Assembly: GCF_003056345.1 (NCBI RefSeq)
Contig: NZ_PYWB01000007.1
Coordinates: forward strand, 1 to 64,000
Direction: 5' to 3'
DNA: 64,000 nucleotides
From: Devosia submarina
Lineage (GTDB): Bacteria; Pseudomonadota; Alphaproteobacteria; Rhizobiales; Devosiaceae
In this document: positions 8,475-14,953 of the stretch, one piece after another
Layout: each line of letters begins with the position of its first letter
Numbering within the stretch: the first letter of the stretch is position 1
Made by a program: the position numbers and the translations under genes
The notes under the pieces: generated by a model
What the model saw: the letters and a program-made list of their open reading frames with translations, nothing else
What the model was told of the DNA's origin: nothing
Database searches by the model: none

Positions 8475-9037
8475 CTGGTGTTATCCACGGCTAGCTTCGG
8501 CGCGCTTGGAACGGCGAACTTGTTACCGCCGGTCGAAACCTCTTCCGCCCGAGCTTGGCGCTGCGCCTTCTTTCCCCTCGGCACTTCGGTTGCTGTCTCG
8601 CCCATGGTCTTGAGCGCCAGTGCGATCGTTTGCAGCGTCTTGGCCCGGGTCGGCAGGCTCACGGCCTGCTTAATGGCTTGAATACGCTCCGGGTCGGTTT
8701 CATTCAGCTGAATGATGACTTCCATCTCCCCCATGTGGAGCGTCTCGGCGCCGAGTTCGTCCAGCAGCCGATCTGCGATATTGCGGCCGCGACTGATGAC
8801 CTCTTCGACCTTCGTGACCTCTGTCGAAGCGGCAGCAACAACTGGCGGGTTCGCAGAAGCCGTTGCCTGCGAACTTGGCTGCTGGTTCGCAACCTTCCAG
8901 CCGTGCTTCTTTGCCTGCTTCCGGATCGCGGCGTCGGAGATCTTGTACCACTTGGCAATGGCCCGGATACTCTGCTTTCCAGCCTCAAATTCCAGTCGGA
9001 TAGAGGCCCAATCGATGGCGCTGTTTTTGTCACTCAT
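8471..9037 (-). CDS. Probable terminase small subunit (DNA-binding)
   Basis: The 188-residue product begins MSDKNSAIDWASIRLEFEAG and holds an N-terminal helix-turn-helix (SIRAIAKWYKISDAAIRKQAKKHGW) like many small terminase subunits, then a long helical segment (about residues 80-150) suited to oligomerisation. It lies directly upstream of the large subunit with a 4-bp overlap. ATG 9037 is preferred over ATG 9076 because the extension has no family-like sequence. The role, recognising the packaging site and recruiting the motor, is inferred from position and fold. Confidence 0.8.
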   Translation of the reverse strand: MSDKNSAIDWASIRLEFEAGKQSIRAIAKWYKISDAAIRKQAKKHGWKVANQQPSSQATASANPPVVAAASTEVTKVEEVISRGRNIADRLLDELGAETLHMGEMEVIIQLNETDPERIQAIKQAVSLPTRAKTLQTIALALKTMGETATEVPRGKKAQRQARAEEVSTGGNKFAVPSAPKLAVDNTR

Positions 9038-9230
9038 TGGTCGGTACGCGCCTTGGTTCGCACCTCTGATTTCCACCAGAGGAAAAAATCTCTACGTGAG
9101 GGGGACGCGGGTGCGGAACGCCGAGCCCTTCAGGACTTTCGACCACCCCCCGGGTGCATTCACGTTAGGTCCTTCGAAGTTGATCTAATCTCACAACCAG
9201 CCTTGAACAGCTTCGTCGTAAGACCAACGC
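9038..9230. other. Intergenic region upstream of the terminase genes
   Basis: About 190 bp separate the minus-strand terminase operon from a plus-strand cassette. It contains a GC-rich stretch with runs of G and C (around 9101-9160) next to an A-run (9084-9090). In HK97-like phages the cos or packaging site lies just before the small subunit gene, so this is where one would look, but no defining motif can be identified by eye. It must also carry promoters for both directions. Confidence 0.3.
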
Positions 9231-9518
9231 ATGGGAACCGCGTATCGCTATCGCAGAAAGCGCCAGTGGTGGCAGAGGCAGCAAGTCGTGCAGCTGTTCT
9301 GCCTAGCCAGCATTCTTGCTATCTTTTCTGGCGTGTTCATCTACCAGAGCAGTTGGCCTTGGCACGTGTCAGCTCGACATCTCTTAGCGGGCTTCAATTG
9401 TAGTATGGCGAGAACGGTCGGCCTAGCGCCAGCATACCGCGGGCAGCCGGGCTACCACGAGAACAATGATGCTGACTATGACGGCATTGCCTGTGAGCCA
9501 AAGCCGAGGAGATACTGA
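9231..9518 (+). CDS. Membrane-anchored excalibur calcium-binding domain protein
   Basis: The 95-residue product has a very basic N-terminus (YRYRRKRQWWQRQQ), one membrane helix at about residues 19-38 and an extracytoplasmic excalibur domain. The domain is shown by FNCSMARTVGLAP near residue 55 and by the calcium-loop signature NNDADYDGIACE at 78-89, with two conserved Cys. Excalibur domains occur on secreted nucleases and surface proteins. The gene runs against the surrounding phage operon and is coupled to the next gene, as in accessory morons. Confidence 0.75.
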   Translation: MGTAYRYRRKRQWWQRQQVVQLFCLASILAIFSGVFIYQSSWPWHVSARHLLAGFNCSMARTVGLAPAYRGQPGYHENNDADYDGIACEPKPRRY

Positions 9519-9697
9519 TGGCCGAATGGACCAAAGAAGAACTTGAAGCAGAGCACCGCAGGCGCCAGAACCATGGGTCTGTGCAGGATGCACGTAAGCC
9601 TGATGCTAGGTGCATTCACTGCGGGCGCCCATTCTCCACTGCTACAGCTGCCGCAGGTGCTCATGGGCTTTGTGACGACTGCCTGGACGCGGATTAG
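9518..9697 (+). CDS. Small zinc-ribbon-like protein (59 residues)
   Basis: ATG 9518 overlaps the stop of the excalibur gene by one base (TGATG), so the two are translated together. The product begins MAEWTKEELEAEHRRR and carries two CxxC pairs, CIHCGRPF and CDDC, about 20 residues apart, which suggests one bound zinc. It resembles DksA/TraR-type or phage zinc-finger small proteins but is too short to assign. It ends directly at the convergent HNH gene. Confidence 0.65.
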   Translation: MAEWTKEELEAEHRRRQNHGSVQDARKPDARCIHCGRPFSTATAAAGAHGLCDDCLDAD

Positions 9698-10051
9698 TCA
9701 GTAGCCTCGCTTCTCTTCCCTCTGCGCCTCGCTGTCGTGCCATTCTTTTGACACGGCTTCGAGGTTGTTGATGTCCCAGAACAGTTGCTCTTCGCCCTTG
9801 TGCGGCACCTTGTGGTGGACGACAGGGCTGGTCGGTGCCGGCGCCTTGCCGGCGAGGATCACGCCAGTGTGCTGGCAGGTGTAGAGATCGCGCTCTAGCA
9901 CTGCCTGCCTGAGCTTCTGCCACCTGGTGGAGTGATACCAGCCGCGCACTGTTGCGTCTGGGCTGTACTTGGTGTCTCGAACCATCCTCGGTGTGGATAG
10001 TCTTGGCGGCAGCTTGCTAAGCCTGGGCTTGAGGGTGGTAAGCTTAGGCAT
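9698..10051 (-). CDS. HNH endonuclease
   Basis: The 117-residue protein contains a compact HNH domain: CQHTG (first Cys), then PVVHHKVPHKG with the catalytic His pair, then DINNLEAVSKEWHD with the N and final H. HNH proteins next to terminase genes take part in cos cleavage in several phages by nicking with the terminase. The gene is on the same strand as terminase but separated from it by a two-gene plus-strand cassette. Basic N-terminal residues (KLTTLKPRLSKLPPRL) probably bind DNA. Confidence 0.85.
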   Translation of the reverse strand: MPKLTTLKPRLSKLPPRLSTPRMVRDTKYSPDATVRGWYHSTRWQKLRQAVLERDLYTCQHTGVILAGKAPAPTSPVVHHKVPHKGEEQLFWDINNLEAVSKEWHDSEAQREEKRGY

Positions 10052-10064
10052 TTAGGAGAACACC

Positions 10065-10235
10065 ATGCCTGCTACTTGGAAGATGGTTATCGCCACCCTC
10101 GTCTTTGGGGTGTTTGCCTACTTCTACAATTCAATGGCCAATGGCGGACATGCTGCAATATGGGCGATGGCCGGCATCGCTTATGGCGCTGCTCTGGCAC
10201 TGATCTCAGCGCGGGCGAAACATGAGCGAAAATGA
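10065..10235 (+). CDS. Small two-helix membrane protein (56 residues)
   Basis: ATG 10065 is preceded by AGGAG six bases away, a strong ribosome site. The product (MPATWKMVIATLVFGVFAYF and so on) has two hydrophobic stretches, about residues 6-21 and 29-48, and a basic tail ARAKHERK. It could be a holin-like or accessory membrane protein, but nothing specific is recognised. It ends just before a hairpin pair that probably terminates transcription, and it is divergent from the HNH gene. Confidence 0.6.
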   Translation: MPATWKMVIATLVFGVFAYFYNSMANGGHAAIWAMAGIAYGAALALISARAKHERK

Positions 10236-10240
10236 CAAAA

Positions 10241-10286
10241 CCCGCCAAAGCTTTCGCTGGCGGGCTGGTTCAGACGATAGTCTGAA
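10241..10286 (+). terminator. Double hairpin after the small membrane gene
   Basis: Two hairpins lie back to back between convergent genes. The first has arms CCCGCCA (10241-10247) and TGGCGGG (10258-10264). The second has perfect arms TTCAGAC (10269-10275) and GTCTGAA (10280-10286) with loop GATA. There is no long T run, so termination could depend on other factors. The position suits a bidirectional terminator between the plus-strand membrane gene and the minus-strand gene at 10328. Confidence 0.6.
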
Positions 10287-10327
10287 AATCGCATTAACGT
10301 TACGGATAGGGTGATTTGCTGCGCTAG

Positions 10328-10780
10328 TCAAGCGACCGCATGATCTGATCCATATGCTAGCCCCGATAGAAGCCGCACATCATCAGATGCGTCTTGCCCT
10401 CCAGATGTCCGAATACCGATCTTCCGGCACATTGCAAGAGCCGAAAGCACATCAGACATCGTCAGTTCGAACCACTCACCTTTGATCCGTTTTCCTGAGA
10501 GTGTCTCGTGCAACTTCCGCTCCAGCTTCCGGGCCAACGCTTCGCTTGGGAGATGCGCCAAACCTACCACTCGCACTACGCGGCCCTTATCCCGCGATAT
10601 CGATGGCATCCGGCTCTTCGTCGCTCCTGAAAAGCCTATTTTCATTCCATCGTCTGCTTTTGCAAAATACACCACGTAACCATCGTGGCTCAGCAGCCCG
10701 CGCTGTTCATAGCTTTTGCGCGATCTGCTTATCTGCCCGGAAGGAGTGCGTTCAACGTTTTGCAATCGAGGTCTTGCCAT
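10328..10780 (-). CDS. GIY-YIG-related (MUG113/T5orf172-type) domain protein
   Basis: The 150-residue protein has a basic N-terminal arm with NVERTPSGQISRSRKSYEQRG and then a domain matching the MUG113/T5orf172 branch of GIY-YIG nucleases: YVVYFAKADDGMKIGFSGATKSR, VVGLAHLPSEALARKLERKLH and GEWFELT. In GIY-YIG terms the VYF and KIG strands, the Arg of the next helix and a Glu near the end are present. The catalytic role is unproven. The N-terminal arm is shared with the next gene upstream, suggesting a common docking or DNA-binding module. Confidence 0.7.
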   Translation of the reverse strand: MARPRLQNVERTPSGQISRSRKSYEQRGLLSHDGYVVYFAKADDGMKIGFSGATKSRMPSISRDKGRVVRVVGLAHLPSEALARKLERKLHETLSGKRIKGEWFELTMSDVLSALAMCRKIGIRTSGGQDASDDVRLLSGLAYGSDHAVA

Positions 10781-10811
10781 GGGTGAAATCCTGCCTTGAT
10801 GTGGGTTCTAG

Positions 10812-11399
10812 TCAAGCGGCCTTTGCATTATCCACTGTGTGACGCTTAGGCCGCTGGATGATGCCCAGGTGATGCCCGATCGCGTTCAGGGCCAACCGCA
10901 GATCACCCACCATGTGCGGATGCTGCTGATCACGGCCGACTAGGTAATCCAATGCAGCCCACATGTTGGCACCGCGGTTCTCGTGGAAGCCCTGCTCGGT
11001 CTGGATGGCCTTTTGGATGCCTTCCCACTTGATGATAGCTCGCTGGCACCAAGTCTCATAGCCAGGCCCTTCTGCACCGCTGGCGCCGCCATTGCCGCTG
11101 GCAAGAGCATCGGGTGATTTCACCGCCTTTTGGAAGTTCTGATAGGCTTCTCGGTATGCTGTCGCAGCATCGTATTGAGCTTCGGTAATGCCGTCAGTGG
11201 TGCTGCGCATTCCTGCCAGGCACAGCCGGCCAACATAGGTGGCTGCCTTCTGGTCGCGGGCTTCCTTCTCGGTCAAACCGAACACCTTCATGCGCAGTGC
11301 AATCGCATCTGCATTCTCGTTGTAGGCGCTTGCGGCGCGGCTAATCTGTCCGCTCTTGGTCCGCTTTACCCCTGCCTTACGTGGCCTGCCCTTTGCCAT
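10812..11399 (-). CDS. Phage protein with AT-hook-like N-terminus, function unknown
   Basis: The 195-residue product starts MAKGRPRKAGVKRTKSGQISR; GRPRK is an AT-hook core and the SGQISR motif recurs in the neighbouring GIY-YIG-like protein. The rest is helical, with a central segment GTxxYDAATAYREAYQNF-like region (about residues 70-95) and a C-terminal HPHMVGDLRLALNAIGHHLG. Such proteins are common in alphaproteobacterial prophages, often beside replication genes. No enzymatic motif is visible. It begins one base after the stop of the preceding small ORF. Confidence 0.7.
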   Translation of the reverse strand: MAKGRPRKAGVKRTKSGQISRAASAYNENADAIALRMKVFGLTEKEARDQKAATYVGRLCLAGMRSTTDGITEAQYDAATAYREAYQNFQKAVKSPDALASGNGGASGAEGPGYETWCQRAIIKWEGIQKAIQTEQGFHENRGANMWAALDYLVGRDQQHPHMVGDLRLALNAIGHHLGIIQRPKRHTVDNAKAA

Positions 11400-11400
11400 T

Positions 11401-11574
11401 CTACGCTTCCTTCACTGGTGTTTTGGTTTGGCCGGTCATCCCGGCGATCTGACGTTGGATCTTGGAGAGGCTGGCGAGATGCTTCAGCCGCTGCTTGCCT
11501 GATGTTTTTCGGGCTGCGAACTGGAGCTCTTGGGCCCGCGTCCGCAGCGCTTCGATGCGTTCTGCTTGGTTCAT
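11401..11574 (-). CDS. Small basic helical phage protein (57 residues)
   Basis: The ORF begins at ATG 11574, overlapping the stop of the upstream gene as ATGA, and ends just before the next gene. The product MNQAERIEALRTRAQELQFA continues as a basic helix (ARKTSGKQRLKHLASLSKIQ) with a coiled-coil look. No family is recognised. The tight coupling on both sides is the main evidence that it is translated. Confidence 0.6.
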   Translation of the reverse strand: MNQAERIEALRTRAQELQFAARKTSGKQRLKHLASLSKIQRQIAGMTGQTKTPVKEA

Positions 11575-11861
11575 GCCTGCGCCTGCTTCTGATCGAGGGC
11601 GCTGCGGCCCATTGGCGGATCGCCAAAGTATGTCGCTGTCAGCCGCTCCCCACGCGATAAGCCCGGCCGCGGGGCATACACCGGAGCCACTGGATCAGGC
11701 GTCTTGTTGATGGCGCTACGCAGGCTCGAAACCTTGCTTGTCACTCCCGACAGCGTGCGGCCGAGCGTCTTGGCAATCTCTGAATATGAGGCTTCCTCGC
11801 GGGCCATGGGGATCAGGGTGCGAGTCTCGTGTTCTGACCAAGGCTTGTTGTTCGGGTTCAT
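11571..11861 (-). CDS. Small HTH/SANT-like DNA-binding protein
   Basis: The 96-residue product opens with MNPNNKPWSEHETRTLIPMA and YSEIAKTLGRTLSGVTSKVSSL, a three-helix SANT/Myb-like or sigma-type HTH pattern with W, L and the recognition helix SGVTSKVSSLR. Similar proteins in phages assist replication or recombination. Both ends overlap neighbours by 4 bp, placing it in the replication operon. The C-terminal half is proline-rich and probably unstructured. Confidence 0.7.
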   Translation of the reverse strand: MNPNNKPWSEHETRTLIPMAREEASYSEIAKTLGRTLSGVTSKVSSLRSAINKTPDPVAPVYAPRPGLSRGERLTATYFGDPPMGRSALDQKQAQA

Positions 11862-12721
11862 GCTGATGCCCTCGCCTGCTCGATTTCTTCAATGCGGAAT
11901 GTTGATGTGCCGGACTTGCCAACGATGACTGGACGGCCGCGCATCTTCTCGACTGCCTGGAAGTCAGGGTGATCTGGCTTGAGCACCACCAGGCCATTTG
12001 CCAGGGGCGGCACGGGATCAGCTTTGAGGCTGATGTGCAGCGCGCCGATCCAAGCGCTCGTCCTGATCCACTTCCCCAGCCCTGGCCGGAACTCCAGCTG
12101 ATCCTCAGGCTTCACGCCGCGGCTTTCGGAATCCTCAATGTGCCACTGAGCAAACCGCTTGGCCGCGATGAGCAACCGCTGGGTTTCATCATCAGTTAGC
12201 TTCGAGAAGGCCTTCTGGGCTTCCTTGCGGTTAGTCATCGGGCGCTTGGGGAATGCATCCCAAACTTCATCGAACGACGCTCGCTCACCCCTCGTTAGAG
12301 AGGGGATCGTTGAAAGGGGGTCGTTAACATAGGTGCCGATCCTTGGGTCGGCAGGGGGTGCCGATGTATGCGCGGCAGGGGGTGCCGACCTGTCGGCAGG
12401 GGTAAACACCACATCTTGTGTCGGGTCGGGTACATCAAGCACAACACGGTATTCGTGCGCGCTGCCCCTTACACCCTTGGTGTGGATTTCGGTAACTGGC
12501 CGCTTTTCCAGCCAGCCCGCCTCAACCAGGCGGTCAATCGACGCCTGGACGGTCGAACGAGCGCAGCCGATTTCGCGGGCCATGACGACCTGCGAACGGC
12601 GGCACCAGCCCCGCTTATCCGTATGCTTCCCAAATACGCAGAGGACCTGCAGGTCACGCGGTTCTATCCGCTTATCGAGCACTGCATCTGCTGGGATGAT
12701 GGAAAAACGAGGGTCAGCCAT
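11858..12721 (-). CDS. O-like phage replication protein with winged HTH
   Basis: The 287-residue protein has an N-terminal winged helix (PRDLQVLCVFGKHTDKRGWCRRSQVVMAREIGCARSTVQASIDRLVEAGWLEKR, about residues 22-76), typical of phage replication initiators and HTH_36 proteins. A flexible linker rich in P and A follows, then a C-terminal region (FDEVWDAFPKRP, residues about 150-160) like that of lambda-O-type and DnaT/GP18-like proteins that contact the helicase loader. It overlaps the DnaA-like gene by 8 bp. It probably binds the phage origin. Confidence 0.75.
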   Translation of the reverse strand: MADPRFSIIPADAVLDKRIEPRDLQVLCVFGKHTDKRGWCRRSQVVMAREIGCARSTVQASIDRLVEAGWLEKRPVTEIHTKGVRGSAHEYRVVLDVPDPTQDVVFTPADRSAPPAAHTSAPPADPRIGTYVNDPLSTIPSLTRGERASFDEVWDAFPKRPMTNRKEAQKAFSKLTDDETQRLLIAAKRFAQWHIEDSESRGVKPEDQLEFRPGLGKWIRTSAWIGALHISLKADPVPPLANGLVVLKPDHPDFQAVEKMRGRPVIVGKSGTSTFRIEEIEQARASA

Positions 12722-13424
12722 TGGTGGCCTTGCCGCCGCGCTTACGGCGGCTTTGGTGCGTCAGGCTGTGCTCATAGGCAAACCGCTTCACAGTCGCCAA
12801 AGACATGCCGATCTGCTCTGCGATCTCGGCCCTGGGCACGCCCTCCTCAAAGCCGCGCACGATCATGGCAGCGCGCTCCGGCGGCGTCCTTTCCCGAACA
12901 ACAGGACCGTCATAGACAAACGGCGAAACACGCTCGCGCTGCATCGGCGGGAACTTGGCGAGTGCATGCAGGACGGATGTGTGATCCCGGCCGAACTTGT
13001 TGCCGATACGAGCGATGCTGTAGCCGGTGTGACCAGCAACTAGGTACATGGCCTCGTGCCGAGCCTTCACGACATCCTTGTTCCGACCACTGCCTAGGAT
13101 GGCCTTCATGGTCTGACGGTGACGCAAGGCAGCAAGCTTCACCAAGAACTTCCATGAGCATGGTGCGAGCATGTCGAGAGGGACGCTGCCGACCGTTTCG
13201 ACGGCGACAGGCACCGGTGGCGGGGTGTCGGGCCACGGAACAACATGCATGGGCTTCTCGCGCTTTGGCAGCGCAACCAGCGGCTTCCCGCGCAACCGTT
13301 CGCGCACAGCTTGGCCGGCAGATAGGACATCTGCCCCGCTGACATGCTCAAGGGCCGAAAGCGCATAGATGCGGCTATGCGATCGCTGCTGGACGGCGAG
13401 CAGCGGAATGAAGGAGGCGGTCAT
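12714..13424 (-). CDS. Phage protein with DnaA domain IV and C-terminal HTH
   Basis: Residues about 117-157 (VVKARHEAMYLVAGHTGYSI followed by GNKFGRDHTSVLHALAK) match the DnaA C-terminal DNA-binding domain, including the RDHTSVLHA signature that contacts the DnaA box. DnaA domains I-III, with the ATPase, are absent. A second HTH lies at about 193-220 (GVPRAEIAEQIGMSLATVKR). A phage carrying this domain may bind DnaA boxes to recruit or block host initiation. It is followed by the O-like protein, so a role in replication is likely. Confidence 0.8.
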   Translation of the reverse strand: MTASFIPLLAVQQRSHSRIYALSALEHVSGADVLSAGQAVRERLRGKPLVALPKREKPMHVVPWPDTPPPVPVAVETVGSVPLDMLAPCSWKFLVKLAALRHRQTMKAILGSGRNKDVVKARHEAMYLVAGHTGYSIARIGNKFGRDHTSVLHALAKFPPMQRERVSPFVYDGPVVRERTPPERAAMIVRGFEEGVPRAEIAEQIGMSLATVKRFAYEHSLTHQSRRKRGGKATNG

Positions 13425-13600
13425 GCTGCCATCCGGTCTTGCTCTTCTGCCCAGGCAACAAGGTCATCTGCTGTTTTCTTGCTGTAGCCACGAGCCTGCC
13501 GACGCTTGCGACGAGCGACATGCATGTCTGCTGTGTCTGGTCCGGCTTCTTCCTGGCGGCGAATGTCGAGCTCGTTGAAAGCCCATTGCTGCGCGTTCAC
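13421..13600 (-). CDS. Small phage protein (59 residues), GTG start
   Basis: GTG 13600 overlaps the stop of the upstream ORF (GTGA), and the stop overlaps the start of the DnaA-like gene (ATGA). The product contains WAFNELDIRRQEEAGPDTAD and then a basic segment VARRKRRQARGYSKKTADDL ending LVAWAEEQDRMAA. No family is recognised. Coupling at both ends supports translation. Confidence 0.6.
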   Translation of the reverse strand: MNAQQWAFNELDIRRQEEAGPDTADMHVARRKRRQARGYSKKTADDLVAWAEEQDRMAA

Positions 13601-13758
13601 TGGCGTGCATCCTCATGAGCAACAGCCGGTCGAACAGCAGCCCTCTCCCGAGCTTCCCTCCGCTTAACCTGCGACTTCCCTGCCCGCTGCTTTACGAACT
13701 CCTGAAGCTCTCTATTGCGAGCGTTGAAGTCTCTGGTCCAATTACGAGGATTACCCAT
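13597..13758 (-). CDS. Small basic phage protein (53 residues)
   Basis: ATG 13758 is preceded by GGGAG about nine bases upstream. The product MGNPRNWTRDFNARNRELQE is highly basic and helical (FVKQRAGKSQVKRREARERAA), a composition like small nucleic-acid-binding phage proteins. It overlaps the next gene by 4 bp. No specific function can be given. Confidence 0.6.
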   Translation of the reverse strand: MGNPRNWTRDFNARNRELQEFVKQRAGKSQVKRREARERAAVRPAVAHEDARQ

Positions 13759-13781
13759 GATTTCAGTCTCCCTTCGGCTTT

Positions 13782-14180
13782 TCAGCCGGCTCGTTTGGAA
13801 GGCGGTCGTGCTTCCTCGCTCGCCGCAATTCCCAAAAACTCCTCCAGTTGAGCGATAAGCCGCGCACGAGACGGAGTAGTCGGGAGAGCCTTGAGGGCGA
13901 TGAGGTTTTCGGCACTTTTGCCCTCCACCGATTTGATCAAGCGGTCATAGGTGTTCTGGAGCTTCAGGTAGGGTGAAGCGTCGATGCTGGCTGGCGGCCG
14001 ATAGCGCAGGCTCCACAGCAGCCCGGGCGTTACTCCAGCCCAGCGAGCAGCCGTATGCCTGGCGTTTTCACTGCCTAGGCCCTGCAGCCCTTCTGCACGC
14101 TCCCAGAGCGCGATTGCCCATTCTCTAGCCTGATTGACCAGCGTTTCCGGCTCTAGGTCGTTTGCGCAGAGATCAGTCAT
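13782..14180 (-). CDS. Conserved-type phage early protein of unknown function
   Basis: From ATG 14180 the product is 132 residues: MTDLCANDLEPETLVNQARE, a helix with ALWERAEGLQGLG, then RHTAARWAGVTPGLLWSLRYRPP, which looks like a short HTH, and a C-terminal helical part ending EEARPPSKRAG. The ORF extends further upstream but without protein-like sequence. ATG 14213 is another option. It belongs to the minus-strand early operon. No catalytic motif is visible. Confidence 0.65.
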   Translation of the reverse strand: MTDLCANDLEPETLVNQAREWAIALWERAEGLQGLGSENARHTAARWAGVTPGLLWSLRYRPPASIDASPYLKLQNTYDRLIKSVEGKSAENLIALKALPTTPSRARLIAQLEEFLGIAASEEARPPSKRAG

Positions 14181-14277
14181 TTTTTGATCCTCGTGCAAAG
14201 AGATTTTGCCCATCTGCAAATGCCTTCCCGATAGTTTTTGAACCATCGGATGAAGCAGAACAGGAAAGGCGACGAAG

Positions 14278-14523
14278 ATGGAGAGGCCGGTCAGCGAGGA
14301 ATTGAGAGCGTTGCTGCGCCGGCAGGAACTGCGCGGAAAGACGGTTGGCGCCGTCAAGCCGCACATAATGGGATGGGCGAATGACCTTCTCGATGAGGGA
14401 ATCGATGATGATCACTCGCCCTCGGGCGGGGAGGAGAAACGCCCGAAGATGAAGCCAAGGCTGCGGATCGTTCGAGCGATCCCGTTCTTGGCTGTGATTG
14501 ATGGTGGGAGAAGCTCGCATTAG
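14278..14523 (+). CDS. Possible small plus-strand ORF in the early operon (doubtful)
   Basis: This 81-residue ORF fills a 340-bp gap between two minus-strand genes. AAGGCGACGAAG precedes the ATG, giving a moderate ribosome site, and the codon use is like its neighbours. The product (MERPVSEELRALLRRQELRG ... VAVIDGG-like end) resembles a small helical protein. It would be antisense to the early transcript and overlaps the next gene by 4 bp. The opposite strand in this gap gives no better protein. It may be noncoding. Confidence 0.35.
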   Translation: MERPVSEELRALLRRQELRGKTVGAVKPHIMGWANDLLDEGIDDDHSPSGGEEKRPKMKPRLRIVRAIPFLAVIDGGRSSH

Positions 14524-14816
14524 GCGGGCTCCTCGACCGTGTTTAGCAATGGCAGGAAGTGTTCGAGATCCTGCTCTTGAGTGCGGGTGACAAGAGGGCG
14601 GAAGAAGTCGCTGTGGAAGCCGCAGGAACCATAGCCCTGCAGCGACAAGGCTGAGCCGCCAAACCGATGAGGCCCGATGCCGGTGACCACGTACACACCG
14701 CCAACAACGGGAAGCCCAAGGTAGAGCATCTTGAGCCAGTCGAGCCGCGGTATGCTCCCCCTCCGCCACTTGGCCTCGATGCAAACGACCTTCTGACCGA
14801 TGCGGAAAGCGCTCAC
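14520..14816 (-). CDS. Small conserved-type phage protein (98 residues)
   Basis: The product starts with GTG 14816 (MSAFRIGQKVVCIEAKW), which overlaps the stop of the upstream membrane ORF. The pattern FRIGQKVVCI, then a beta-rich centre (GGVYVVTGIGPH ... LSLQGYG), then GFHSDFFRPLV and a helical end is shared by many short proteins of alphaproteobacterial prophages. The fold looks like a small SH3-type barrel. Function is unknown. Confidence 0.7.
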   Translation of the reverse strand: MSAFRIGQKVVCIEAKWRRGSIPRLDWLKMLYLGLPVVGGVYVVTGIGPHRFGGSALSLQGYGSCGFHSDFFRPLVTRTQEQDLEHFLPLLNTVEEPA

Positions 14817-14953
14817 AGCGCACCGCCGATCAGTCGCAGCGTAGCAGCCCCAAATTCAACAGCAGTGATCAAGACCAGACATGCGCCAGCGGCAAGCACC
14901 AGGCAGTTACACAGGCGAGCAGATCGTTCAGGAGAGACGCAAGCGCGTTTCAT
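14813..14953 (-). CDS. Small membrane protein (46 residues)
   Basis: The ORF starts at ATG 14953, overlapping the stop of the ParB-like gene (ATGA), and its own stop overlaps the next start (GTGA). After a short basic part (MKRACVSPERSARLCN) comes one hydrophobic helix (CLVLAAGACLVLITAVEFGA). It is too small to assign. Translational coupling on both sides is the evidence for it. Confidence 0.55.
   Translation of the reverse strand: MKRACVSPERSARLCNCLVLAAGACLVLITAVEFGAATLRLIGGAL

Noticed and set aside
9101..9160. A defined cos site upstream of the small terminase gene
   Set aside because: The location is right and the sequence is GC-rich, but no known cos sequence or symmetric nicking pattern could be recognised, so no site is claimed.
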